Assembly (NCBI RefSeq): GCF_001510895.1
Contig: NZ_LPWA01000175.1
Coordinates: forward strand, 115,655 to 179,654
DNA length: 64,000 nt
Reading direction: 5' to 3'
Origin: Mesorhizobium loti
GTDB taxonomy: Bacteria; Pseudomonadota; Alphaproteobacteria; Rhizobiales; Rhizobiaceae
Each line of letters opens with the position of its first letter. Within the stretch, counting starts at the first letter, position 1. The position numbers were made by a program, and so were the translations under genes. Shown one piece after another: positions 18,238-27,723 of the stretch. The notes under the pieces are model-generated. The model was not told the DNA's origin. It saw only the letters and a list, made by a program, of their open reading frames with translations, and made no database searches.

Positions 18238-18460
18238 GATCTTCCCGTACTTTCGCTCGCGAATCAGCGGACTTGTCGCGGGCTTCCACCAGGGCCTCCA
18301 CAGGCCGTCTGCCAGTCCCCGAGAATTGGCGCAAGCCACCTCCGCGGCGATGCATTTCGGCGGCTATCTTCGCCCGCCTCCTGTTCAAGCCGGACGCATT
18401 GCTTTATGCCGCAATGCAACCATCTCGCCCGGCATAGGCGAAAACCGGGATCGAAGACCA

Positions 18461-19108
18461 ATGAACGATTTAACGCCGCCCAACCGCTGCCGTATCGTGC
18501 TGATCGCGCCGCCGCTTGCGACGGCCGAACACATCTGCGCGGCCTTCGAGGGCGGCGACGTCGCCTCGCTGATCCTGCCTGATAACGGCATGGACGATGC
18601 CGCCTTCCAGGCCTTCGCGGAAACGATCGTGCCGATCGCCCAAGCCGCGGGCGTCGCCGTCATCATCGCCGGCGACAGCCGCATCGCCGGCCGCGTTCAT
18701 GCCGACGGCATCCATGTCGAAGCCAAGCGACAGGAGCTCGCCGAGACGATCGAGCGCCTGGCAGACAAGATGATGGTCGGCGCCGGCGGCGCCAAGACCC
18801 GCGACGACGCGCTGGAGCTCGGCGAGGAGCGGCCCGACTATATGTTCTTCGGCCGCTTCGGTTACGACAACAAGCCGGAGCCGCATCCGCGCAACCTCTC
18901 GCTCGGCGAATGGTGGGCGCAGATGATCCAGATTCCCTGCATCGTGATGGCCGGATCCGAGCTCGGCTCGGTGGAAACGGTAGCGGCCACCGGGGCAGAG
19001 TTCGTGGCGCTCTCCAGCGCGGTCTTCGCCGACGGGCTCGATCCGCGCACGGCGGTCGCCGCCGCCAACGCGCTGCTCGACGAAACCGCGCCGCGCTTCG
19101 AGGACTGA
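18461..19108 (+). CDS. Thiamine phosphate synthase family protein (ThiE-like)
   Basis: 215 residues from ATG 18461 (MNDLTPPNRCRIVLIAPPLA). It is a TIM barrel of the TMP-synthase/TenI type: ADGIHVEAKRQE takes the place of the DGVHLGQ motif, DYMFFGRFGY that of the phosphate-binding strand, and PCIVMAGSELGSVETVAATGAEFVA the last strands. The active-site residues are only partly conserved, so it may be a ThiE paralogue rather than the biosynthetic enzyme. No other thiamine genes or TPP riboswitch are nearby. The next gene begins one base after its stop. Confidence 0.75.
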   Translation: MNDLTPPNRCRIVLIAPPLATAEHICAAFEGGDVASLILPDNGMDDAAFQAFAETIVPIAQAAGVAVIIAGDSRIAGRVHADGIHVEAKRQELAETIERLADKMMVGAGGAKTRDDALELGEERPDYMFFGRFGYDNKPEPHPRNLSLGEWWAQMIQIPCIVMAGSELGSVETVAATGAEFVALSSAVFADGLDPRTAVAAANALLDETAPRFED

Positions 19109-19109
19109 C

Positions 19110-20240
19110 TTGCGCTGGCCCCGACTTCCCTTCGCGGCATTGGCCGCCGCCTTGACGATCCAGGTGGCCGCGGCGGCGGGCGCCGAGACCGTGCCGGTGC
19201 CGCAACCCAGGCCGGACACGAGCGAGCCCGATACGAGCGTCCCAAGTACCGGCGCCCCAAGCACAAGCGCTCCAACTACCGGCGCCCCAAATACCGGCGC
19301 CCCGAATACTGGCGCGGCCCATACCGACAAGCCGATCGAGACACCGCTGCCGCAGCCGGCGACGCTTCAACCGCCATCGGCAGACACCGTCAATCCCGAT
19401 CGCTTCGGCGCCAAGCCGCCTGACGCCGCCTATGGCGCCTTCCAGCGCGGGCTCTACAAGACCGCCTACAACCTCGCCATGGTGCGAGCCAAGAATGGCG
19501 ACCCCGCGGCTCAGACGCTGGTCGCCGAAATCCTGTCGCGCGGGCTGGGCGTACCGCTCAACGCGGCCGAGGCCGCGAAATGGTACGGGCTTGCCGCCGA
19601 GCAGGGCGTGCCGGAGGCGCAGTTCCAATATGCGCTGATGCTGCTCGACGGCCGCTATGTGAAAAAGGACGACAAGGAAGCCTATGCGCTGATGCAGGCC
19701 GCCGCCGAGGCCGGCAACCGCCTGGCCCAGTTCAACTTCGCGCAATTGATCGTCCAGCAGGATCCGGGCGACGCCGGCATTGGCAAGGCCGCCATCTATT
19801 ATGAGCGCGCCGCCGCGACCGGCCTTGCCGACGCTGAATACGCGATGGCGCAAATCTACGCCAATGGCGCCGGCGGCAGGCCGCGCGACGACGCCAAGGC
19901 ACGCATTCTGTTGGCTCAGGCCGCCCGCCAGAACTACGACACCGCGCAGATCGATCTGGCCGCCTGGATGATCGAAGGGCGCGGCGGCGGGCGCGACCTG
20001 AAGTCGGGCTTTGCCTGGATGAAGCGCGCGGCCGAAGGCGGCAATGTCGCCGCCCAGAACCGCCTCGCCAAGCTCTATATGGGCGGCATCGGCACCGACC
20101 CGGACCTGATCCTGGCCGGAGCCTGGTACATCGTCGCCCGCCGCGCCGGGCTGATCGACCCTGAGATGGACGATTTCCTGCAGGGCCTCGACGACGATCA
20201 GACCAAGCAGGCGCTGCAGAAGGCGAACCGGCTGCCCTGA
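19110..20240 (+). CDS. Secreted Sel1-repeat (TPR-like) protein
   Basis: 376 residues from a TTG start at 19110, coupled to the end of the previous gene. The signal peptide (1 to about 25) is followed by a Pro/Thr/Ser/Gly linker with near-perfect TGAPN/STSAP pentapeptide repeats (about 41-72). Five to six Sel1-like repeats follow (AAKWYGLAAEQGVPEAQFQ, ALMQAAAEAGNRLAQFNFA, AIYYERAAATGLADAEYA, AWMKRAAEGGNVAAQNRLA). Sel1 repeats are protein-binding scaffolds, here in the periplasm or outer envelope. The partner is unknown; exopolysaccharide and envelope roles are known for rhizobial Sel1 proteins in general. Confidence 0.85.
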   Translation: MRWPRLPFAALAAALTIQVAAAAGAETVPVPQPRPDTSEPDTSVPSTGAPSTSAPTTGAPNTGAPNTGAAHTDKPIETPLPQPATLQPPSADTVNPDRFGAKPPDAAYGAFQRGLYKTAYNLAMVRAKNGDPAAQTLVAEILSRGLGVPLNAAEAAKWYGLAAEQGVPEAQFQYALMLLDGRYVKKDDKEAYALMQAAAEAGNRLAQFNFAQLIVQQDPGDAGIGKAAIYYERAAATGLADAEYAMAQIYANGAGGRPRDDAKARILLAQAARQNYDTAQIDLAAWMIEGRGGGRDLKSGFAWMKRAAEGGNVAAQNRLAKLYMGGIGTDPDLILAGAWYIVARRAGLIDPEMDDFLQGLDDDQTKQALQKANRLP

Positions 20241-20371
20241 GGCCTTCACCGCCGCAATCGGCTCCGTGAGCCTCCTTTCCGCTCTCCCTTGCCTCTGCGG
20301 GCGATTTGTGGTCTTGGAGGCGCTAAAGCGCGCTTCCCGCGCGAAAAAATCTCATTCCGGATCAGTTCATC

Positions 20372-20938
20372 ATGGCCAAGATCAGTGGCAGCGAAATCCG
20401 TCCCGGTTACGTCATCGAGCACGATGGCGGCCTGTGGGTGGCGGTCAAGACCAACACCGTCAAGCCGGGCAAGGGCGGCGCCTACAACCAGGTCGAGCTG
20501 AAGAACCTGATCAACGGCACCAAGCTCAACGAGCGCTTCCGCTCGGCCGAGACTGTCGAGCAGATCCGGCTCGATCTGAAGGATTTTTCGTTTCTTTATG
20601 AACAGGGCGACGCGCTGGTGTTCATGGACACCGAGAGCTACGAGCAGCTCGAACTGGCAAAGGACTTCGTCGGTGAACGCGCCGCCTTCCTGCAGGACGG
20701 CATGATGGTGACGGTCCAGCTCTACGAAGAACGGCCGATCGGCATCTCGCTGCCCGACCAGGTGACGCTGACCATCACCGAGGCCGACCCGGTGGTGAAG
20801 GGTCAGACGGCGGCGTCCTCCTACAAGCCGGCGGTGCTGGAAAACGGCGTCCGCGTGCTGGTGCCGCCCTTCATCTCGGCCGGCGAGCGCATCATCGTCG
20901 ACACCAACGAGATCACTTACGTGCGCCGCGCAGACTAA
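20372..20938 (+). CDS. efp: Translation elongation factor P
   Basis: 188 residues. MAKISGSEIRPGYVIEHDGG begins domain I. Lys34 lies in the loop VKPGKGGAYNQ, the position modified by beta-lysylation in enterobacteria. Domains II and III are OB folds (EQGDALVFMDTESYEQLEL, ADPVVKGQTAASSYKPAVLENG). EF-P relieves ribosome stalling at polyproline. It is followed 24 bp later by the inositol monophosphatase gene, a conserved rhizobial pair. Confidence 0.97.
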   Translation: MAKISGSEIRPGYVIEHDGGLWVAVKTNTVKPGKGGAYNQVELKNLINGTKLNERFRSAETVEQIRLDLKDFSFLYEQGDALVFMDTESYEQLELAKDFVGERAAFLQDGMMVTVQLYEERPIGISLPDQVTLTITEADPVVKGQTAASSYKPAVLENGVRVLVPPFISAGERIIVDTNEITYVRRAD

Positions 20939-20962
20939 ACGGCCAAGAAGCAGGAAGAAAAA

Positions 20963-21763
20963 ATGGCGCGTTCCGCTCTCCTCAATGTCATGGTCCAGGC
21001 CGCGATGAAGGCCGGCCGCTCGCTCTCGCGCGATTTTGGCGAAGTGCAGAACCTGCAGGTCTCGATGAAGGGACCGGGCGACTATGTCAGCCAGGCCGAT
21101 CGCAAGGCGGAGGAGATCGTCTTTGCCGAACTGTCCAAGGCGCGGCCGGGCTACGCCTTCTTGATGGAGGAGCGCGGCGCCGTCGAAGGCGAGGACGACC
21201 AGCATCGCTGGATCGTCGACCCGCTCGACGGCACCACCAATTTCCTGCACGGCATCCCGATTTTCTCGGTGTCGATCGCGCTCGAGCGCCAGGGGCAGAT
21301 CGTCGCCGGCGTCGTCTACAATCCGGCGATGGACGAGCTTTATACCGCCGAGCGCGGCGGTGGCGCGTTCATGAACGACCGCCGGCTGCGAGTCGCCGGA
21401 CGGACCAAGCTGACCGACGCCGTGATCGGCTGCGGCGTGCCGCATCTCGGGCGCGGCCAGCACGGCAATTTCCTGATCGAGCTGCGCAACGTTATGGCCG
21501 AAGTCTCCGGCGTCCGCCGCCTCGGCTCCGCCGCGCTCGACCTGGCCTATGTCGCGGCCGGCCGCATGGACGGTTTTTGGGAAACCGGCCTGTCGGCCTG
21601 GGACGTCGCCGCCGGCACGCTGCTCATCCGCGAGGCGGGCGGCTTCGTTTCGGATATGGACGGTGGGCAGGAGATGCTGGAGGCCGGCTCCATCGTCGCC
21701 GGCAACGAGATCATCCAGCGCGCGCTCTTGAAGACGGTGAAGAAGCCGCTGGCATCGCGTTGA
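20963..21763 (+). CDS. suhB: Inositol monophosphatase family protein (SuhB-like)
   Basis: 266 residues. Metal-binding motifs of the FIG superfamily are present: the Glu pair in MEERGAVEGE, IVDPLDGTTNFLHG, and the C-terminal WDVAAGTLLIREAGG. It dephosphorylates inositol monophosphates or related sugar phosphates. SuhB proteins also affect rRNA antitermination in enterobacteria. It has a GAAGAAAAA leader after efp, with which it probably forms an operon. Length is typical. Confidence 0.92.
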   Translation: MARSALLNVMVQAAMKAGRSLSRDFGEVQNLQVSMKGPGDYVSQADRKAEEIVFAELSKARPGYAFLMEERGAVEGEDDQHRWIVDPLDGTTNFLHGIPIFSVSIALERQGQIVAGVVYNPAMDELYTAERGGGAFMNDRRLRVAGRTKLTDAVIGCGVPHLGRGQHGNFLIELRNVMAEVSGVRRLGSAALDLAYVAAGRMDGFWETGLSAWDVAAGTLLIREAGGFVSDMDGGQEMLEAGSIVAGNEIIQRALLKTVKKPLASR

Positions 21764-21824
21764 CAGGTCAGCCACGCTGACAGGTCGGGCCGCGCTGACA
21801 GGCGCGGCGCGTTGAAGCGCCCCT

Positions 21825-21950
21825 AGCGCATGACCCCGAAAATCGGAATCGATTTTTTCTTCGCTGACCTTCGGTTCGGAGAGATTCATGCGCAAATCAA
21901 AGTGCTACAGCGTCCTTTGCGCGTCGAAAGGACGCGCGGCGCTGTAGTCG
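21825..21950. repeat. Palindromic intergenic repeat, family A, copy 2
   Basis: It contains CCCCGAAAATCGGAATCGAT near 21834 and the hairpin-forming CTACAGCGTCCTTTGCG ... CGCGGCGCTGTAG (about 21904-21946). The same blocks in reverse orientation occur at 3338-3420. It lies between suhB and the hemolysin III gene and is non-coding. Confidence 0.65.
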
Positions 21951-22016
21951 CAAAACCGCAATCGAAGCTTGAAATACTGGTCCGTGACTGCCCAGATTAG
22001 GGGTGCAGGATCACTC

Positions 22017-22727
22017 ATGAACGACGCGCGCGCACAGACCCAGATCGAAATCGGGTCCCAGATCGAAATCCCCTTTGTGGGCCGCTGGCATTACTCGCGC
22101 GCCGAGATGATCGCCGACGGCGTCGTCCATGCCGTGGGCATCGTGCTGGCGATCGCGGCCGGCTCGGCCTTTCTGGCGCTTGCTGCTTTTCATTCCGGTC
22201 CCGGTGAATATGTCGCCGCGGTCTTCTACGTCGTGTCCCTGCTCACCGTGCTCTCGGTATCGCTGGCCTACAATCTTTGGCCGATATCGTGGCCGGCGAA
22301 GTGGATATTGCGCCGTTTCGATCATGCCGCGATCTATCTGCTGATCGCCGCCACCTACACGCCTTTCCTCGCCCAGCTCCAAGCCTCGTCGCTGGCCCTG
22401 CCGATGATCGTTCTGGTGTGGGCCGCGGCGGCGATGGGCATCGCCATCAAGATGTTCCTGCCCGGCCGCTACGACCGGCTGGCGATCGTCTTCTATCTCG
22501 CCATCGGCTGGAGTGGCGTCGTGCTCGCCGGGCCGCTGGTCGCGACGCTGCCGACGGCCTCTGTCGTGCTGCTGATCGCCGGCGGCATCGTCTATTCCTT
22601 GGGCGTCGTCTTCTTCGCCTGGAAGGGTCTGCGCTTCCACAATGCCGTCTGGCACGGCTTCGTCGTCACTGGCGCCGGACTGCATCTGGCCGCCATGGTC
22701 GACTGCCTGGTCATCAGCCGGTTCTGA
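22017..22727 (+). CDS. Hemolysin III / PAQR family membrane protein
   Basis: 236 residues from ATG 22017 (MNDARAQTQIEIGSQIEIPF), the first start after the upstream repeat. Seven membrane segments are visible. The family motifs are present: ADGVVHAVGIVLAIAAG, FDHAAIYLLIAATYTPF with the zinc-site-type Asp/His, and NAVWHGFVVTGAGLHLAAM. Members of COG1272 are integral membrane proteins related to eukaryotic PAQR receptors, with debated hydrolase or channel activity. It stands alone, bounded by repeats on both sides. Confidence 0.88.
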   Translation: MNDARAQTQIEIGSQIEIPFVGRWHYSRAEMIADGVVHAVGIVLAIAAGSAFLALAAFHSGPGEYVAAVFYVVSLLTVLSVSLAYNLWPISWPAKWILRRFDHAAIYLLIAATYTPFLAQLQASSLALPMIVLVWAAAAMGIAIKMFLPGRYDRLAIVFYLAIGWSGVVLAGPLVATLPTASVVLLIAGGIVYSLGVVFFAWKGLRFHNAVWHGFVVTGAGLHLAAMVDCLVISRF

Positions 22728-22731
22728 ACTG

Positions 22732-22836
22732 ATGCATGTCGCCCAAAAGTGCGCAGCGGTTTTGGGAGAACGACATGCATCAAACGAAAAAATTAAAGCG
22801 CGTCGCCTGAATACCTTTCGGCGCGACGCGCTTTAG
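22732..22836. repeat. RIME-like palindromic repeat, family B, copy 1
   Basis: ATGCATGTCGCCCAAAA (from 22732) pairs with TTTTGGGAGAACGACATGCAT (to 22780), and TAAAGCGCGTCGC (22794-22806) pairs with GCGACGCGCTTTA (22823-22835): two adjacent hairpins. The first hairpin and the TTAAAGCGCGTCGCCTGAAT block recur almost identically at 58119-58196. It lies 5 bp after the hemolysin III stop and could act as its 3' hairpin. Confidence 0.8.
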
Positions 22837-22932
22837 GCGGCGGCGATATTGCCAAGCGCCATTCAATTTGGTCACAATTCCGTTTAGAGTCGCGGCAAAT
22901 TTGCGGCGGGTGGCATCGGAAACGGGGCACGG

Positions 22933-23952
22933 ATGGCTTTTCTCAAATCCTTCGGCAGGCGCTCGGATGTCCTGGTCTACGATCCGCACAAGCTATCGAG
23001 CCCGCAGGTCTTCCTGCTCACCATGTTGATCTTCCTGATCATCGTCGCCTTCATCGCCGCCATCCTCACCCGCCAGATCTCCACCGCCTTCTCCAGCAAT
23101 CCCGGCCTCAACGGGCTGATCATCGGCGTGCTCGCCGTCGGCATCCTGCTTGCTTTCGTCCAGGTCGGTCGGCTGTTCAGGGAAGTGCGCTGGGTCAATT
23201 CCTTCCGCGCCGGCTCCGAGACCACCGAGCCGGTGCTTTTGGCGCCGATGAAGGCGATGATCGGCCGCTCGTCGACGATCGCCTTCTCGACCTCGTCGAT
23301 GCGCACCATGCTCGATTCCATTGCCACCCGCCTCGACGAAAGCCGCGATACCTCGCGCTATCTCGTCGGCCTCCTGGTGTTCCTCGGCCTGCTCGGCACT
23401 TTCTGGGGCCTGCTCAACACCATCGCCTCGATCCGCGAGACCATCGAGGCGCTCGACCCCGGCAGCGGCGACGCCGCCGCCGTGCTCGAGGCGCTGAAAC
23501 AAGGCCTGTCGGCGCCACTTGCAGGCATGGGCACGGCCTTCTCGTCCTCGCTGTTTGGCCTCTCCGGCTCGCTGGTGCTCGGCTTCCTCGACCTTCAGGC
23601 CGGCCGCGCCCAGACCCGCTTCTACACCGAGCTCGAGAACTGGCTGTCCTCGGTCACCGACCTCTCATCCGACATTGTCGTCTCGGATTCGGCCCGTGCC
23701 GAACCGTCGGAGGAGATCCGGCTGCTGTCGGAACGGCTGCGCAGCCTGCAGGAGAACGGCGGCGGCTCCAATCCGCGCGTCGCCACCGCCATGGCCAATC
23801 TCGCCGACGGCATTTCCGGCCTGGTGAAGAACATGCGCTCCGAACAGCAGATCATGCGCGACTGGGTCGAGGCTCAGTCCGACGAGCAGAAGGCGATGCG
23901 CAACACGCTGGAGAAGATCGCCGACGCGCTGAAGAAGCAAGGGGTCCACTGA
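22933..23952 (+). CDS. MotA/TolQ/ExbB proton-channel-like membrane protein
   Basis: 339 residues. The membrane segments are about 26-50, 60-80, 145-168 (VGLLVFLGLLGTFWGLLNTI) and 205-225 (AGMGTAFSSSLFGLSGSLVL). The GTFWGLLNT block is the MotA/ExbB signature. A C-terminal cytoplasmic tail of about 100 residues is coiled-coil-like (LLSERLRSLQENGG to LEKIADALKKQG). It precedes a MotB-like gene by one base, so the two likely form a proton-driven stator. No flagellar or Tol genes are adjacent. The work it powers is unknown. Confidence 0.85.
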   Translation: MAFLKSFGRRSDVLVYDPHKLSSPQVFLLTMLIFLIIVAFIAAILTRQISTAFSSNPGLNGLIIGVLAVGILLAFVQVGRLFREVRWVNSFRAGSETTEPVLLAPMKAMIGRSSTIAFSTSSMRTMLDSIATRLDESRDTSRYLVGLLVFLGLLGTFWGLLNTIASIRETIEALDPGSGDAAAVLEALKQGLSAPLAGMGTAFSSSLFGLSGSLVLGFLDLQAGRAQTRFYTELENWLSSVTDLSSDIVVSDSARAEPSEEIRLLSERLRSLQENGGGSNPRVATAMANLADGISGLVKNMRSEQQIMRDWVEAQSDEQKAMRNTLEKIADALKKQGVH

Positions 23953-23953
23953 C

Positions 23954-24982
23954 GTGGCGCTGGCAAGACGGCGCGCCGATCGCCGCATCGACTACTGGCC
24001 GGGTTTCGTCGACGCGCTGTCGACGCTGCTGCTGGCGATCATGTTCCTGCTGACCGTCTTCGTGCTGGCGCAGTTCCTGCTCAGCCGCGAGATTTCCGGC
24101 AAGGACACGGTGCTCAACCGCCTCAACTCGCAGATCAACGAGCTGACCCAGTTGCTGGCGCTGGAGCGGTCGAACAGCCAGGACAAGGAAGATACGCTCG
24201 CCAACCTGCAGGCCTCGCTGTCGGCGGCGCAAGCGGAAAAGAGCCGCCTGGAACAGTTGCTCTCGCAGGGCGCCGGCGCCGGCGACGCCGCCAACAAGCG
24301 TGCGGAAGCGCTGTCGGGCGAGCTTAGCAACCAGCGCCAGATCAGCCAGCAGGCGCTGAGCCAGGTCGAGATCCTCAACCAGCAGATCGCGGCATTGCGC
24401 AAGCAGATCGGAGCGCTCGAAGACGCGCTCAACGTGTCCGAGCAGCGCGATCGCGACTCCAACACCAAGATCGCCGACCTCGGCCGCCGGCTGAACGTGG
24501 CGCTGGCGCAGCGTGTCCAGGAGCTCAACCGCTACCGCTCCGATTTCTTCGGCCGGCTGCGCGAGATCCTCGCCGACCGCGAGAACATCCGCATCGTCGG
24601 CGACCGTTTCGTCTTCCAGTCGGAGGTCTTGTTTCCCACCGGCTCCGACGTGATCAACGATGCCGGCAAGGTCGAGATGAAGAAGCTCGCCGACGCCATT
24701 ATCGAATTGCAGAAGGAGATTCCGCCCGAGATCAGCTGGGTGCTGCGCGTCGACGGCCACACCGACAACAAGCCGCTGTCCGGCACCGGCCGCTATCGCG
24801 ACAACTGGGAACTTTCGACGGCGCGCGCGACATCGGTGGTGAAGTTCCTGATCGAGAACGGCGTGCCCGCCAACCGGCTCGTCGCCGCCGGCTTCGGCGA
24901 GTTCCAGCCGCTCGACCCGGCCGATACGGACGAGGCGCGCAGCAAGAACCGTCGCATTGAACTGAAGCTCACCGAACGTTGA
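23954..24982 (+). CDS. MotB-like peptidoglycan-binding OmpA-family protein
   Basis: 342 residues from GTG 23954. A basic N-terminus (MALARRRADRRIDYWPGF) leads into one membrane helix (about 19-42) with a MotB-type Asp in GFVDALSTLLLA. A long coiled coil follows (about 50-185: LNRLNSQINELTQLLALERS and on), then an OmpA domain (about 205-340) with the peptidoglycan motif DGHTDNKPL and DNWELSTARATSV. It is the natural partner of the preceding channel protein: the Asp would carry protons and the OmpA domain would anchor to the wall. The coiled coil is much longer than in TolR. Confidence 0.88.
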   Translation: MALARRRADRRIDYWPGFVDALSTLLLAIMFLLTVFVLAQFLLSREISGKDTVLNRLNSQINELTQLLALERSNSQDKEDTLANLQASLSAAQAEKSRLEQLLSQGAGAGDAANKRAEALSGELSNQRQISQQALSQVEILNQQIAALRKQIGALEDALNVSEQRDRDSNTKIADLGRRLNVALAQRVQELNRYRSDFFGRLREILADRENIRIVGDRFVFQSEVLFPTGSDVINDAGKVEMKKLADAIIELQKEIPPEISWVLRVDGHTDNKPLSGTGRYRDNWELSTARATSVVKFLIENGVPANRLVAAGFGEFQPLDPADTDEARSKNRRIELKLTER

Positions 24983-25220
24983 TCCAGCATCACGCGAATT
25001 TGTTCGACGGCTCAACTCTAGGGCGCATAAGGCGAGCGGCAGCCCTGAAAACATTATCTTTTTTTAATTACCCACGGCGATTTGACGCTCCTAATTTGCC
25101 ACGCAGGGCCGGGGACCGCCGGCGATGCCTCCCATCGCGACGCGACGGAACCGGACGGCCCGCAAGGTTGGAAGGCGGAGCGAATGGCCGCTCCCTTCCC
25201 AAGCAGGAGGATGCGCCGTC

Positions 25221-25646
25221 ATGCGCGCTTCAACATCTCTCAAGACTGCAACCCTCGCCGCGGTTCTGATCGCCGCCCCGCTCGCCGGCGCCTACGCCGC
25301 CGGACACCACAAGGGCGCCCTCGACGCAACCGATCCAACCGACATGACTGGACCACGCGTGACCAGCCTGATCGAGCAGGTCCAGGGTGTGGATCAAGGC
25401 ATCAAGGATGCGCGGGAAGCGAACACCATCTCGGCTGCCGAAGCGCAGCGGCTGCATATGCGCGCCGCTCACATCAGCCAGACCGCCGAGAAGGTCGCCG
25501 CGTCGGATCACGGCAGGATACCGGCCACGCAATATCACGACCTGCTGCGCCGTCTCGACCATGTCGACCAGAAGCTGATGGTCGATACCGGCAGCGGCTT
25601 CCTGATGGGCGACGGCGCCGACGGCGGCCACTACCCGAACGGCTGA
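25221..25646 (+). CDS. Hypothetical secreted helical protein
   Basis: 141 residues from ATG 25221, 10 bp after AGGAGG. The signal peptide runs to about residue 28 (MRASTSLKTATLAAVLIAAP, cleavage near AYAAG). The mature part is helical (TSLIEQVQGVDQGIKDAREA, SAAEAQRLHMRAAHISQTAE, LLRRLDHVDQKLM) and ends in a short Gly-rich tail. I do not recognise a named family with confidence; similar small exported helical proteins are common in Rhizobiales. It stands alone downstream of the MotB-like gene. Confidence 0.65.
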   Translation: MRASTSLKTATLAAVLIAAPLAGAYAAGHHKGALDATDPTDMTGPRVTSLIEQVQGVDQGIKDAREANTISAAEAQRLHMRAAHISQTAEKVAASDHGRIPATQYHDLLRRLDHVDQKLMVDTGSGFLMGDGADGGHYPNG

Positions 25647-25711
25647 GGTTTTTCAAAGGAAGGGCCCGCCTGGCGGCCGAGGGACCTGGCCCCGAGGGCG
25701 TCCTTTTTAGG

Positions 25712-26065
25712 TCACCAGCCGAGCCAGAGTGTGACTATGGCCAGGACCGCCGGCACCGTCTGGATGAACAGGATCTTCCGGCCGACGGTCGCCGCGCCGT
25801 AAAGGCCGGCGATCGCGACGCAAAGCAGAAAGAAGACCTTGATCTGGAATCCGCCGGCGCCGAGATAGAGGCCCCAGATCAGGCCCGCCGCGAGAAAGCC
25901 GTTATAGAGCCCCTGGTTTGCGGCGAGCACTTTTGAAGCGCTGGCAAAGTCCGGCTTGAGGTTGAACGCCTTGTGACCGCGCGGCGTGTCCCACAGCACC
26001 ATCTCCAGATAGACGATGTAGCAGTGGATCAGCGCCACCAGCCCGGTCAGGATATTGCCGATCAT
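25712..26065 (-). CDS. DUF1304 family membrane protein
   Basis: 117 residues from ATG 26065, with GAGAGGGG upstream. MIGNILTGLVALIHCYIVYL, then WDTPRGHKAFNL and LAANQGLYNGFLAAGLIWGL, match the DUF1304 family of small four-helix membrane proteins. Function unknown. It is divergent from the M32 carboxypeptidase gene. Confidence 0.85.
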   Translation of the reverse strand: MIGNILTGLVALIHCYIVYLEMVLWDTPRGHKAFNLKPDFASASKVLAANQGLYNGFLAAGLIWGLYLGAGGFQIKVFFLLCVAIAGLYGAATVGRKILFIQTVPAVLAIVTLWLGW

Positions 26066-26212
26066 TGTCCCCTCTCTCATTCGCATCAAGCATTGATCAC
26101 GCGCTGCCATCGGTAGGCAAGATGGGCTGACCCGGAACCGGCGGATCAGGGTTGCCAAGCTCGATGCCTTGGTATCTTTTCGCGCCAGCCCATTTGCAGC
26201 CGGAATCCGTCC

Positions 26213-27700
<1,488 letters not shown>

Positions 27701-27723
27701 TGCTTGCCACAGGGCTGGGGATT

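Noticed and set aside
18400..18470. TPP riboswitch before the ThiE-like gene
   Set aside because: No CUGAGA or ACCUGA-type motifs in the leader.
20246..21895. 549-codon minus-strand frame opposite efp and suhB
   Set aside because: Antisense shadow of two well-supported genes; no conserved motifs.
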